Shown: piece by piece, positions 16,925 through 25,907 of the stretch
Numbering within the stretch: position 1 is the first letter of the stretch
Layout of the letters: every line of letters begins with the position of its first letter
From: Hydrogenophaga aromaticivorans
Lineage (GTDB): Bacteria > Pseudomonadota > Gammaproteobacteria > Burkholderiales > Burkholderiaceae_C
Length of the DNA stretch: 64,000 bases
Direction: 5' to 3'
NCBI RefSeq assembly: GCF_013387465.1
Contig: NZ_VYGV01000006.1
Coordinates: 157,638 to 221,637 of the forward strand
The notes under the pieces: model-generated
Databases searched by the model: none
What the model was told of the DNA's origin: nothing
Seen by the model: only the letters and a program-made list of their open reading frames with translations
Position numbers and translations under genes: made by a program

Positions 16925-17656
16925 ATGAGAAAACTGCCACGCGTGCTCGTCGTGGAAGACGAACCGGCGATCGCCGAGCTGATCGCCGTCAACCTGCGCC
17001 ACAACGGCTTTGCGCCCACGGTCGTTTTTGACGGCGCGGCGGCGCAGCGCGAGGTCGACGCGGTGCTGCCCGACGTCATCCTGCTCGACTGGATGCTGCC
17101 GGGCGAGAGTGGCGCTTCGCTAGCGCGCCAGTGGCGGAAGCACGAGCGCACCAAGACGGTCCCGATCCTGATGCTCACCGCGCGCAGCGACGAGTCGGAC
17201 AAGGTGCAAGGGCTTGACGCGGGCGCCGACGACTACATCACCAAGCCGTTTTCCACCCAGGAACTGCTCGCGCGCATCCGCGCCGTGCTGCGCCGCCGTG
17301 CGCCCGAGATCGTCAACGACTCGGTGCAGGTGGGCGAGCTCGCGCTGGACGCCGGTACCTACCGCATCACCTTCCGGGGCCAGGAACTCAAGGTCGGACC
17401 GACCGAGTTCAAGCTGCTGCACTACCTCATGAAACACGCGGAACGGGTGCACACGCGTGGTACGCTGCTCGACAAGATATGGGGGGACCATGTCTTTATC
17501 GAGGAGCGAACCGTGGACGTGCATGTCAAGCGTTTGAGGGAATCACTGGGTGAGGCCGCCGGCATGGTGGAGACGGTGCGTGGCGCCGGCTACCGCCTCA
17601 CGGCCATCAACAACACCGGACGTCCGGCGCAAGGCACCTCCATTTCCGCCGCATGA
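16925..17656 (+). CDS. phoB: Phosphate regulon response regulator PhoB
   Basis: 243 residues. The receiver spans residues 1-125, with VVEDEPAI at the acidic pocket, phospho-acceptor Asp55 in LLDWMLPG and Lys in DDYITKPFS. The winged-helix OmpR-type DNA-binding domain is at about 145-232 (ERTVDVHVKRLRESLG). It should bind the Pho box at 12212-12229 when phosphorylated by PhoR. Its stop overlaps the phoR start by four bases. Confidence 0.95.
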   Translation: MRKLPRVLVVEDEPAIAELIAVNLRHNGFAPTVVFDGAAAQREVDAVLPDVILLDWMLPGESGASLARQWRKHERTKTVPILMLTARSDESDKVQGLDAGADDYITKPFSTQELLARIRAVLRRRAPEIVNDSVQVGELALDAGTYRITFRGQELKVGPTEFKLLHYLMKHAERVHTRGTLLDKIWGDHVFIEERTVDVHVKRLRESLGEAAGMVETVRGAGYRLTAINNTGRPAQGTSISAA

Positions 17657-18972
17657 TCCGGCGCTCCGTCGAACTGCTGCTCCTGGTAGCGCTGGGGGCG
17701 GTCTGGGGCTGGACGCAGGACGCCGCGGACTGGTCGTTCGTGGGCGCCTTGCTGGGCGCGCTGGGCTGGAGCGTGTTCGATGGCCTGCGTGCACGCCGTC
17801 TGCTCAACTGGCTCAACAAGGCCGACGTGGCCCGCACACCGGGCCTCTCGGGCCTCTGGGGCGAATTGCTGGACCGCAATCGCAAACTGATCAAGAAGCT
17901 GGAGAAGAAGGCCAGCAACAGCGATGCCCGGCTGGAGGATTTTCTCGCTGCCATCCAGGCATCTCCCAACGGGGTGGTGCTGCTCGATTCAGCGGGCCGC
18001 ATCGAATGGTCCAACCTCACGGCCGCCAACCACCTCGGATTCGATCCGCAGCGCGACCTGGGCCAGTATGTGCGCAACATGGTGCGTGCACCGGCTTTCA
18101 TGTCTTACCTTGCCGAAGGTGATTTCGGCCACGAAATCCAGATCGACGGCCCGGGCCCGCGCCCGTCACAGCCGACCCGGATTTCGCTGCAGATCCACCC
18201 CTACGGCAAAAAGCGCAAGCTCATGATCACGCGCGATGTGACCGCGGTGCAGCTGGCTGAGGCCATGCGCCGCGACTTCGTGGCGAATGTCTCACACGAA
18301 ATCCGAACCCCCCTGACGGTGCTCAGCGGTTTCGTGGAAACCATGCAGAGCCTGTCGCTGGAAGAGTCCGAGCGCATCACCTACCTCGGGCTGATGAGCC
18401 AGCAGGCGCACCGCATGCAGACGCTGGTGAGCGATCTGCTGACACTGTCGCGCCTGGAGGGCAGCCCGGCGCCCGGGCCGGGTGAATGGATCGATGGCGA
18501 CGAACTGCTGGGCCACGTGTTGCAGGAAGCGCGCGGGTTGACGGCGGTGATTTCAGACCCGCCCCATGAGATCGTTCAGTCCTCGGTGGCCGGTCTCTGG
18601 GTGTCGGGTGCCAAGACCGAACTGCTGAGCGCCATGTCGAACCTGCTGAGCAATGCGGTGCGCTACACGCCGGGTGGCGGACGGATCGAGGCGGGCTGGC
18701 GGCTGCGCGCAGACGGTTGGGGCGAGTTTTTTGTCAACGACACCGGACCCGGCATCGCTGCCGAGCACATCCCGCGCCTGACCGAACGTTTTTACCGCGT
18801 GGACCGCAGCCGCTCGCGCGAGACCGGTGGCACCGGTCTGGGTCTGGCCATCGTGAAACACGTGGCCCAGCGCCACGGCGGGCAGATCGACGTGCACAGC
18901 GTCGTGGGCCAGGGCTCCACTTTTGTGATCGCCTTGCCGCCGGTGCGCGTGCGCGAGCACGCGGTCAACTGA
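17653..18972 (+). CDS. phoR: Phosphate regulon sensor kinase PhoR
   Basis: 439 residues. One or two short N-terminal membrane segments (residues 4-45) with no large periplasmic domain are typical of PhoR, which senses through PstSCAB-PhoU. A PAS domain lies at about 95-190 and HisKA at about 205-270 (VANVSHEIRTPLTVL, with the phospho-acceptor His). The ATPase domain has LSNAVRYTP, NDTGPGI and GGTGLGLAIVKH. The ATG overlaps the phoB stop. It ends seven bases from the convergent GT-C-like gene, with no room for a separate terminator. Confidence 0.95.
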   Translation: MIRRSVELLLLVALGAVWGWTQDAADWSFVGALLGALGWSVFDGLRARRLLNWLNKADVARTPGLSGLWGELLDRNRKLIKKLEKKASNSDARLEDFLAAIQASPNGVVLLDSAGRIEWSNLTAANHLGFDPQRDLGQYVRNMVRAPAFMSYLAEGDFGHEIQIDGPGPRPSQPTRISLQIHPYGKKRKLMITRDVTAVQLAEAMRRDFVANVSHEIRTPLTVLSGFVETMQSLSLEESERITYLGLMSQQAHRMQTLVSDLLTLSRLEGSPAPGPGEWIDGDELLGHVLQEARGLTAVISDPPHEIVQSSVAGLWVSGAKTELLSAMSNLLSNAVRYTPGGGRIEAGWRLRADGWGEFFVNDTGPGIAAEHIPRLTERFYRVDRSRSRETGGTGLGLAIVKHVAQRHGGQIDVHSVVGQGSTFVIALPPVRVREHAVN

Positions 18973-18979
18973 ACCCCGT

Positions 18980-20680
18980 TCAGTTGGCCACGCGGCGGTA
19001 GACCAGCAGGCGTTCCTTGCGGTCGCTCAGGCGGCTGACGCTGGCCCTGAACGCCCAATGGGTCAATTGCACACGCTGGTCCAGCGTGGGTTGGCTCTCC
19101 GGCGAAACCACCATGCTGCGGCAGCGAGCGGTGAGACTGACATCTTCAAGACTGCGCACCAGCTGGAGGCCGCCCTGGTACTGCAGCGCGGCAATCTGGG
19201 CCTGGGACAGCCCGTCCACCAGAACACAGCTGCTGGTGGGCACCAGGCGCGCGATGCTGCGCGAAACGGGTCCGTAGCTGCGTGCAAAGTCCAGAAGTGG
19301 CAGCCACAGCGACATCAGCAGCAACCAGCACAGCGTGGCACCCGCCGCGGGCAGCACCAGGCTCTTCCAGATCGCCTGCCGGTTTCTGCCGACGCGCCAC
19401 ACCACCAGCCAGACCCACGCCACCGTGGCCAACAGGCCCGCCAGGAAAAGCAGCAGGGAAAACTCGGGCACGAAGCCGGGCGCCAGGCGCGCCACGTTCG
19501 CAGCGGGTTTCGCCGGAATGCCGGTTTGCATGGCCAGCCAGATCACCCAGATCGCCAGCGCACAGATCGTGAAGAAGATCAACGTGAACCAGTCAATCAG
19601 CGCCGAAACGCTGCGCCGCAGCGTGGGCAGGGCGAAGGCGGCCAGCGCTGCCATGGCGGGCAGCGCCAGCAGCAGGGCGCGATCAAAATCGGCGTTGATC
19701 GCACTGTTGACCGCGCTCACCAGCACCGTCCAGAGGGGCAGGGCCACATGCGGACTGAGCAGTTGACGCCGCCACCCCCAGAGCGTCCACAGCACCAGGG
19801 GCCACGCCGGCCAGGTGAACCAGACCAGCAGGCGTCCCCAGCGCCGCCAGTCGTCAAAACCCGCCGGCAGGCCCAGTGTGGGCCAGCTCATCTGACCGGT
19901 GAAGGCGCCGATCCCGACGGCCAAGGCCAGCAGGGCCGCCGCAGACGGCAGCAAGGGGTGCAGGGTTCGCCCAGGACGCTTGCCCATGATCAGCAAGGCC
20001 AGCAGCAAACCCGCGCCCAGACTCATGGCCACCCAGGGCGCCCCACTGAGCACCAGCGCCAGCGTCGAGACGCTCCAGAGCAGCACGCTGCGCCAGGGGT
20101 GTCGGTCATCCGCGTGGGCCAGTCGCGCAGCGGCCATCAACAAGGCGCTGACCATGGCCAGACGGGCCAGGTCCGGCGTGGTTTCATGCGACATCTGGGC
20201 CAGACCCAGACAGGCCACGAGCGCCAGCAGGCCGGCATCGGCCAGCGAGCGCGCGTAGTCGACCGGGTTGGCTTCACCCCCGAAGGCAAAGGCGATCGGC
20301 TGCGCCAATTTCTGACGCGCCAGGTGGTACACCGCGTACCAGGTGCAGACCAGGGTGAGCGCCAGGAGCAGGGCAAACGGGATGCGGGCTGCGCTGTCGG
20401 CGTTCAGGAATGGCAGGAACCGGATGAACACCGCGCCGAGCCAGTAGGGCAGGGGACCGGCCACATCGGCGGCCACGCCAAGCACCTGGGGTTGCCACCA
20501 GCTGCTGTTTCCCGAGGCCATCTCCAGCATCACCCCGAGCGCGGAAACGTCGGCATTTTTCCAGGGCTCACGGCCCAGGAACCCCGGCAGCACATAGGCG
20601 AGGCAGAACAGGACGAGTGCGACCCTGGGCAGACGGCGCACGGCCGACTGGGTCACGATGGCGGGGGTTGTTGAATTCAC
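18980..20680 (-). CDS. Multi-spanning membrane protein, putative GT-C-fold glycosyltransferase
   Basis: 566 residues, with about 11-12 hydrophobic helices and a soluble C-terminal stretch. The first periplasmic loop reads GFLGREPWKNADVSA. This resembles the acidic loop after helix 1 in ArnT/PMT-type transferases that use polyprenyl-phosphate sugars, and is the basis of the call. No acceptor can be named. The start is GTG at 20680 without a clear Shine-Dalgarno; a GTG at about 20656 is an alternative. It lies downstream of rpmE2 behind a good terminator and probably has its own promoter. Confidence 0.6.
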   Translation of the reverse strand: MNSTTPAIVTQSAVRRLPRVALVLFCLAYVLPGFLGREPWKNADVSALGVMLEMASGNSSWWQPQVLGVAADVAGPLPYWLGAVFIRFLPFLNADSAARIPFALLLALTLVCTWYAVYHLARQKLAQPIAFAFGGEANPVDYARSLADAGLLALVACLGLAQMSHETTPDLARLAMVSALLMAAARLAHADDRHPWRSVLLWSVSTLALVLSGAPWVAMSLGAGLLLALLIMGKRPGRTLHPLLPSAAALLALAVGIGAFTGQMSWPTLGLPAGFDDWRRWGRLLVWFTWPAWPLVLWTLWGWRRQLLSPHVALPLWTVLVSAVNSAINADFDRALLLALPAMAALAAFALPTLRRSVSALIDWFTLIFFTICALAIWVIWLAMQTGIPAKPAANVARLAPGFVPEFSLLLFLAGLLATVAWVWLVVWRVGRNRQAIWKSLVLPAAGATLCWLLLMSLWLPLLDFARSYGPVSRSIARLVPTSSCVLVDGLSQAQIAALQYQGGLQLVRSLEDVSLTARCRSMVVSPESQPTLDQRVQLTHWAFRASVSRLSDRKERLLVYRRVAN

Positions 20681-20752
20681 TGCGGGGAATATACAGGGCC
20701 GTCAGGGCAGGTTGCCTGTCGTTTCAGGCGCGGGTCACAAAAGTGCCGGGCG

Positions 20753-20784
20753 AAAAAAAAGCAGCCGGTCAACCGGCTGCTTTT
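20753..20784 (-). terminator. Rho-independent terminator after rpmE2
   Basis: Stem GCAGCCGG/CCGGCTGC (20761-20780) with a four-base loop. Read on the minus strand it is followed by eight T's (complement of 20753-20760). A shorter T-run on the plus side suggests it may work both ways. Confidence 0.88.
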
Positions 20785-20837
20785 CTGCAGAATCTGCGTT
20801 GGAGACCCGCCGCCCTGAGGCCGGGTCCGGCACCTGC

Positions 20838-21095
20838 TTACTTGGCAGCGGGCTTGGCGTAGCGGTTGCGGAAGCGCTCCACGCGGCCACCCATGTTGTC
20901 CACGCTCTTTTGCGTGCCGGTGTAGAAAGGGTGCGACTCGCTGGTGGTGTCCAGCTTGAAGAGCGGCAACTCGCGGCCGTCTTCCATCTTGGTCATTTCC
21001 TTGGTGTTGGCGCAGGAACGTGTCACGAACTTGAAGCCGTTGGACATGTCCTGGAAGCAAACTTCGCGGTAGTTGGGGTGAATGCCGTCTTTCAT
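20838..21095 (-). CDS. rpmE2: 50S ribosomal protein L31 type B
   Basis: 85 residues, the length of type B L31, which lacks the zinc-binding CxxC pair of type A. Two isolated Cys ([14 protein letters not shown]) do not form such a pair. It belongs to the large subunit near the central protuberance. Type B copies are often controlled by zinc through Zur; a palindrome upstream (21127-21145) is a candidate control element. AAGGAA lies before the ATG. Confidence 0.93.
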   Translation of the reverse strand: MKDGIHPNYREVCFQDMSNGFKFVTRSCANTKEMTKMEDGRELPLFKLDTTSESHPFYTGTQKSVDNMGGRVERFRNRYAKPAAK

Positions 21096-21126
21096 GACGA
21101 TTCCTTGAGTTCAGGTGCGGCAGCCG

Positions 21127-21145
21127 CAGCGGAACCATTCCGCTG
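21127..21145. promoter_or_regulatory. Palindrome in the rpmE2 leader
   Basis: CAGCGGAA (21127-21134), a CCA spacer, then TTCCGCTG (21138-21145): a perfect 8-bp inverted repeat 32 bases before the rpmE2 start. It could be a repressor operator or an RNA hairpin that binds L31. Neither is demonstrated. Confidence 0.45.
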
Positions 21146-21234
21146 TACTTGTCGCAAATTGCAAAGCCTGTGATTATAGCCGGGAAAGCCGACCTGGCTG
21201 CCGGCGTGAAGTGCCTTAAGCCAAGAACACCGAG

Positions 21235-21304
21235 GAACCGGCTTTGCCGGGCCTCTGGTGTTGTCCCCCTCACAGGGGGAAGCGCCGTCAGGCGCGCAGG
21301 GGGG
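21235..21304 (+). repeat. Dispersed intergenic repeat, copy A
   Basis: About 70 bases with a CCGGCTTTGCCGG hairpin, a CCCCCT/AGGGGG hairpin and a final GCGCAGGGGGG. It begins at the rho stop codon and lies downstream of rho, read in rho's direction as CCCCCCTGCGC... then CGGCAAAGCCGG. Copies B, C and D share both hairpins. Probably a REP-like or terminator-like element. Confidence 0.7.
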
Positions 21305-22567
21305 TCAGCCGCCTCTTCGCATCATGTCGAAGAACTCCGAGTTGTTCTTCGTCGCCTTCATGCTCTTCAGGACCATTTCCATGGCCTCGATCTCGTCCAT
21401 GTTGTACATGAACTGGCGCAGGATGCGGGTCTTCTGCAGGATCTCGGGCGCCAGCAGCAGTTCCTCGCGGCGGGTACCGCTCCGGTTGAGCTGGATGGAG
21501 GGGAACACGCGCTTTTCGTACAGGCGGCGGTCGAGGTGGATTTCGCAGTTGCCGGTGCCCTTGAATTCTTCAAAGATCACTTCGTCCATGCGGCTGCCGG
21601 TGTCGACCAGCGCGGTGGCGATGATGGTCAGCGAACCGCCTTCTTCGATCTTGCGCGCCGCGCCGAAGAAACGCTTGGGGCGTTGGAGCGCGTTGGAGTC
21701 CACACCGCCGCTCAGCACCTTGCCGGAGGAGGGCAGCACGTTGTTGTAGGCACGGGCCAGGCGGGTGATCGAGTCGAGCAGGATCACCACGTCTTTTTTC
21801 AGCTCGACCAAGCGCTTGGCGCGCTCGATCACCATCTCGGCCACATGCACGTGGCGTGCGGCCGGTTCGTCGAAGGTCGAAGCGATCACGTCGCCGCGCA
21901 CCGTGCGCTGCATTTCGGTCACTTCTTCAGGACGCTCGTCCACCAGCAACACCAGCAGTTCCACCTCGGGGTGGTTGGCGGTGATGGCATGGCAGATGTG
22001 CTGCATCATGACCGTCTTGCCGCTCTTGGGCGGCGCCACGATCAGGGCGCGCTGGCCGCGGCCGATGGGCGCAATGATGTCGATCACGCGGCCGGTGATG
22101 TTCTCTTCGGTCTTGATGTCGCGTTCCAGGCGCATCTGTTCCTTGGGGAACAGCGGCGTCAGGTTCTCGAACATGATCTTGTGCTTGTTGTCCTCGGGGG
22201 GCAGGCCGTTGATCTTGTCGAGCTTGTTCAGTGCGAAGTAGCGCTCGCCGTCTTTCGGGATGCGCACCTCGCCCTCGATCATGTCGCCGGTGTGCAGGTT
22301 GAAGCGGCGGATCTGGCTCGGCGAGATGTAGATGTCGTCGGTGGACGCGGTGAAGCTCGTGTCCATGTTGCGCAGGAAGCCGAAGCCGTCGGGCAGGACT
22401 TCGAGCACGCCGTCCGCGTTCACCAGTTCGCCGCCCTTGGCGCGCTTCTTGATGATGGCGAACATCAGCTCCTGCTTGCGCATGCGGCCGGTGTTTTCGA
22501 TCTCAAGCGCTTCGGCCTGCTTGAGGACTTCAGACACATGCAGTGCCTTGAGTTCGTTGAGGTGCAT
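21305..22567 (-). CDS. rho: Transcription termination factor Rho
   Basis: 420 residues from the ATG at 22567 (GGAG nine bases upstream), the standard Rho length. It is a hexameric RNA-dependent ATPase helicase that ends transcription at C-rich rut sites. The N-terminal Rho domain starts [14 protein letters not shown]. The RNA-binding cold-shock fold includes [12 protein letters not shown]. The P-loop is APPKSGKT, with Walker B and Q-loop regions ([25 protein letters not shown]) intact. The untranslated leader is C-rich, consistent with autoregulation. The dispersed repeat copy A follows its stop. Confidence 0.97.
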   Translation of the reverse strand: MHLNELKALHVSEVLKQAEALEIENTGRMRKQELMFAIIKKRAKGGELVNADGVLEVLPDGFGFLRNMDTSFTASTDDIYISPSQIRRFNLHTGDMIEGEVRIPKDGERYFALNKLDKINGLPPEDNKHKIMFENLTPLFPKEQMRLERDIKTEENITGRVIDIIAPIGRGQRALIVAPPKSGKTVMMQHICHAITANHPEVELLVLLVDERPEEVTEMQRTVRGDVIASTFDEPAARHVHVAEMVIERAKRLVELKKDVVILLDSITRLARAYNNVLPSSGKVLSGGVDSNALQRPKRFFGAARKIEEGGSLTIIATALVDTGSRMDEVIFEEFKGTGNCEIHLDRRLYEKRVFPSIQLNRSGTRREELLLAPEILQKTRILRQFMYNMDEIEAMEMVLKSMKATKNNSEFFDMMRRGG

Positions 22568-22700
22568 GGAATTCACTCCGGGAGGGAGTCGAGTCAAAAA
22601 CCGGGGGAGGGGGCGCTGGCGTCCGGATGGCGGACTGGCGCTGTCGAGAGGGGCTGGGCAGTGTCGGGCCAGCTATTGGGCCGGATTATGACAGGAAAAA
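22568..22700 (-). promoter_or_regulatory. C-rich rho leader, possible rut site
   Basis: On the minus strand this leader has runs such as CGCCCCCTCCCCC and CTCGACTCCCTCC, with far more C than G in several stretches. That is the composition Rho binds. Autogenous attenuation of rho in its leader is known in E. coli; here it is inferred from composition only. Confidence 0.4.
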
Positions 22701-22717
22701 AAGCCGCTTGAGAACAG

Positions 22718-22740
22718 GGCCCGGGCGTTGCACCCGGGCC
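22718..22740 (-). terminator. Possible terminator hairpin after trxA
   Basis: GGCCCGGG (22718-22725) pairs with CCCGGGCC (22733-22740) across a 7-base loop, just downstream of trxA. On the minus strand the T-run (complement of 22695-22702) starts about 15 bases later rather than at once, so its strength is uncertain. Confidence 0.5.
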
Positions 22741-22759
22741 GGTCTTTCCGGCTGACCGA

Positions 22760-23092
22760 TCAGGCGAGTTGCTGGTCGATGAAGGCGGTGAGCTGGGCCT
22801 TGCTCATGGCACCGACTTTGGTGGCGGCCAGCTGGCCATCCTTGAACAGCATCAGCGTGGGGATGCCACGGATGCCGAACTTGGCGGGCACGTCGCGGTT
22901 GTCGTCGACGTTCATCTTGGCGACCTTGAGCTTGCCGTCGTAGGAGCCTGCGACTTCGTCAAGGATCGGGGCGATCATCTTGCAGGGGCCGCACCATTCG
23001 GCCCAGAAATCCACCAGCACCGGTGCCTGGGCTTCAAGCACATCGGCCTGGAAAGTTGCGTCAGAAACGTGTTTGATCAGGTCACTGGCCAT
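22760..23092 (-). CDS. trxA: Thioredoxin 1
   Basis: 110 residues from the ATG at 23092, preceded by AGGATGG. It is a cytoplasmic general disulfide reductase. The active site WCGPCK follows FWAEW at about residues 32-37, the cis-proline loop is [10 protein letters not shown], and the length is canonical. Upstream of rho on the same strand, a common order in betaproteobacteria. A 103-base gap separates it from the divergent helicase-nuclease genes. Confidence 0.96.
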   Translation of the reverse strand: MASDLIKHVSDATFQADVLEAQAPVLVDFWAEWCGPCKMIAPILDEVAGSYDGKLKVAKMNVDDNRDVPAKFGIRGIPTLMLFKDGQLAATKVGAMSKAQLTAFIDQQLA

Positions 23093-23195
23093 GGTCCATC
23101 CTAAGGAACGTTGAACGGGGGAGTTAAAGTCAAAGCGCTGGCGCACTGGCCGTCAGCTGCAAGCTTTTGATTGTGACAGAAACGCTCCTGACCCG

Positions 23196-25907
23196 ATGCC
23201 TTCGAACCGAACACCACCACCAGCGTCTGCCCGACTGGCGCAAGGGGCGCAGCCGGGGCCGGGTCCACAGGAGCCCACAGGTGCGGGCGAACACCCGACC
23301 CGCCACCAATGGCGGGTCTGGATCGATGGCATCGATGCCCTGATCCGCCAGACGGGTATCGACCCTTCACGGGCACTGGTCCTGGTGCCCTACGCCCAGC
23401 TCATGGACGCAGGGCGGCGCGCCTGGGCCGAGGCCTGTCCGAGTGGTTTTTCGCCGCGCTTTGAATCCACCCGCAACTGGGCCGCGTCCTTGCAGCCTTT
23501 CGCGCCCGGCCCCACCGATCTGAGCCTGGACATGGCCCGCGACAGCCTGGTGGCAGCCGCGTTCATCGACCGGGTGGCGCAGGGGCGGCCCGATGCCTCC
23601 CTGCGTGCCGTGATGGTGGCGCGTCTGGTCGAAGCGGCGCGCCAGCTGGCACCCCTCGCTGCTGCGGTGCCGCCAGACCAGCGCACGGCCTGGGCCGAAC
23701 CTTTGAGCGAAGCGCTGGCAACCGGTGTGCAGACGCTGCACTGGGAGTCGATGCTGGGTTCGCTGGCCCTGGTCTGGGCCAGCACGTCCGCTTACGCCAC
23801 CGACGTGCTGTGGAGCCCGCTGGCCCGCTCGGTGTCGGGCGTGCAGACGCTGATCGTGCTGCAGGGTTTTCAGCAGGACCCGCTGGCCTCGGCGCTGGCG
23901 CGGCACTGGGGTGCTCAGGGCGCCGAACTGCCATTGCCCCTGGGCGAAGCGGACCCGGCCATGCCGTCAGCGGTTCTGCACGCCTGCAGCGATGCCGAAG
24001 ACGAAGCCCAGCGCGCGGCCGCCTGCGTGATCGCGCGGGTCAATGCTGCGCAGCGGCCGGTGGCCCTGGTGGCCAACGACCGCTTGCTCACCCGCCGCGT
24101 GAGCGCCATGCTCCACCACGCCGGCCTGGGCGTTCGCGACGAAACCGGCTGGAAGCTCTCCACCACGCACGCCGCCGCCCGGCTCATGAGTCTGCTGCGC
24201 GCGGCCGATGCCCGGGCCCGCATGGACGACGTGCTCGACCTGCTCAAACAAAGTCCGGCCTGGCCCGAAGCCCAGGTGCAGGCGCTGGAGCAGCTGGCGC
24301 GCGAAGCCGGCGTGTCGCTCTGGCGCTCGGCGCTGCAGTCGCCACGCCTGTTGCCCGCGCTGCCCGAAGGCCTGCCGGCCTTGCTCGAAGGGCTTCAACC
24401 GGCGCGCCCGCTGGTGGGCTGGCTGGAGAGCCTGGCGTTGGCGCTGGCGCAATGTGGTTTGTGGGACAACCTCACCAGCGACCCGGCGGGGCAGCAGATG
24501 ATCCAGGCCTTGCGGCTGGGCGAAGGCGCCGCGCAGGAACTGGTGCGGGTGACCGATGCGCTGGCCGCCACCGCGGCAGACGGCACCCCGGCCCGGACCG
24601 CCACACGTTCCGGTAGCAAGCTGTCGTTGTCGGGATTCACCGCCTGGGTGCGCGATGTGCTCGAGGGCGCGAGTTTCATGCCGCGTGGCGAGGGCGAGCC
24701 GGATGTGGTCATCCTGCCCATGGCGCAGCTGCTGGGCCGCGCGTTCGCCGCCACCGTCGTGCCCGGTTGCGACGAGGTGCATCTCAACCCCAGCCCGGAG
24801 CCGCCCGGACAATGGACGGCCGCTCAGCGCGAAGCCCTGGGGCTGCCCACCCGCGAAGTCCTGGCCTTGGCCGCCGCACAAGCCTGGCAGGCCACGCTGG
24901 CGCTGCCGCAACTCGACCTGATGTGGCGCACGCAGGAGCGCGGCGAGACCCTGCAGGCCAGCCCCTGGGTGCAGGCGCTGCCCGGCTTCGGGGCGGACGC
25001 CAGCGCCGATCCACGCCCCCAGCGCACGCTCCAGCCGCTGGCGCAACAACGGCCCCAGCCGGCCGCGGGCGACGTGCTGCCCGAGTCGCTCTCGGCCAGC
25101 GCCTACCAGGACCTGCGCGACTGCCCCTACCGTTTCTTTGCATTGCGCCAGTTGCGGCTGGTGGACGCGCCCGAGCTGGAAGCCGAGCCCGACCAGCGCG
25201 ACATGGGCAACTGGCTGCACGCCGTGTTGCGGGCCTTTCACGAACAGCGCGGCGACCGCCGGCCCGGTCGGGAGGTCGACCGCGCCGAGCTGAACCGCCT
25301 GGCCGACGCCACCGCAGACAGCATGGGCCTCAACGCGGGCGAAGGTGGGGCCGGGTTCCTGCCCTACCAGGCGGTCTGGCCGGCGCTGCGCGAGGGTTAC
25401 CTGGATTGGCTGGCCGGCTTTGAATCGACACCCGAACGCGCCGGACCGCGCTTTCAGGAAGCCGAGACCGCGCTGACCGCCCAGGCCGGGCCCTGGAAGC
25501 TGTACGGCAAGCTCGACCGCATCGATGTGCAGGACAGCCCCGAAGGCGCGATTCCTTTCGTGATCGACTACAAGACCGAGGGCCGCCCCGGCACGCTGGA
25601 GCGCGTGAAGGAGCCGCTGGAAGACACGCAGCTCGCGTTCTACGCCGCGCTGCTGCCCGACGAAAACCTGCGCGCCGCCTACCTCAGCATCACCGACAAA
25701 CGCGGCGACACGGCCCGGGATGCGCCCACCCTGCTGGTCGAGCAGCCCGAGGTGCTGATGGCGCGCGAGCAACTGCGCGAAGGCCTGGCGCATGACATGG
25801 CGCGCGTGGCCGCCGGCCAGCCCATGCCCGCGCTGGGCGAGGGCCGGGTGTGCGACTTCTGCGCTGCGCGCGGCCTGTGCCGCAAGGACTTCTGGAGCGC
25901 CGCATGA
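23196..25907 (+). CDS. AddB-like PD-(D/E)XK nuclease / inactive helicase subunit
   Basis: 903 residues. It is partner to the downstream UvrD-type helicase in double-strand break repair (AddAB/RexAB type). The N-terminal half is helicase-like but has no P-loop lysine motif, as in AddB proteins. The C-terminal nuclease shows FVIDYKTEGRPG and a QLAFY motif. A DCPYRFFALR Cys plus CDFCAARGLC near the end give four Cys, the arrangement of an Fe-S-stabilised AddB/Cas4-like nuclease. The stop overlaps the helicase start (ATGA). Family assignment is solid; AddB orthology is inferred. Confidence 0.82.
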   Translation: MPSNRTPPPASARLAQGAQPGPGPQEPTGAGEHPTRHQWRVWIDGIDALIRQTGIDPSRALVLVPYAQLMDAGRRAWAEACPSGFSPRFESTRNWAASLQPFAPGPTDLSLDMARDSLVAAAFIDRVAQGRPDASLRAVMVARLVEAARQLAPLAAAVPPDQRTAWAEPLSEALATGVQTLHWESMLGSLALVWASTSAYATDVLWSPLARSVSGVQTLIVLQGFQQDPLASALARHWGAQGAELPLPLGEADPAMPSAVLHACSDAEDEAQRAAACVIARVNAAQRPVALVANDRLLTRRVSAMLHHAGLGVRDETGWKLSTTHAAARLMSLLRAADARARMDDVLDLLKQSPAWPEAQVQALEQLAREAGVSLWRSALQSPRLLPALPEGLPALLEGLQPARPLVGWLESLALALAQCGLWDNLTSDPAGQQMIQALRLGEGAAQELVRVTDALAATAADGTPARTATRSGSKLSLSGFTAWVRDVLEGASFMPRGEGEPDVVILPMAQLLGRAFAATVVPGCDEVHLNPSPEPPGQWTAAQREALGLPTREVLALAAAQAWQATLALPQLDLMWRTQERGETLQASPWVQALPGFGADASADPRPQRTLQPLAQQRPQPAAGDVLPESLSASAYQDLRDCPYRFFALRQLRLVDAPELEAEPDQRDMGNWLHAVLRAFHEQRGDRRPGREVDRAELNRLADATADSMGLNAGEGGAGFLPYQAVWPALREGYLDWLAGFESTPERAGPRFQEAETALTAQAGPWKLYGKLDRIDVQDSPEGAIPFVIDYKTEGRPGTLERVKEPLEDTQLAFYAALLPDENLRAAYLSITDKRGDTARDAPTLLVEQPEVLMAREQLREGLAHDMARVAAGQPMPALGEGRVCDFCAARGLCRKDFWSAA

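Noticed and set aside
12212-18972. Phosphate operon as a new system
   Set aside because: Gene order, motifs and Pho box are those of the well-known Pst/Pho regulon.
19058-20674. 538-codon plus-strand frame
   Set aside because: Antisense of the GT-C-like membrane protein; no recognisable domain and shadow-type composition.
21149-22711. 520-codon plus-strand frame
   Set aside because: Antisense of rho; rho motifs are intact on the minus strand.
23967-25793. 608-codon minus-strand frame
   Set aside because: Antisense of the AddB-like gene, which has nuclease and Cys-cluster motifs.
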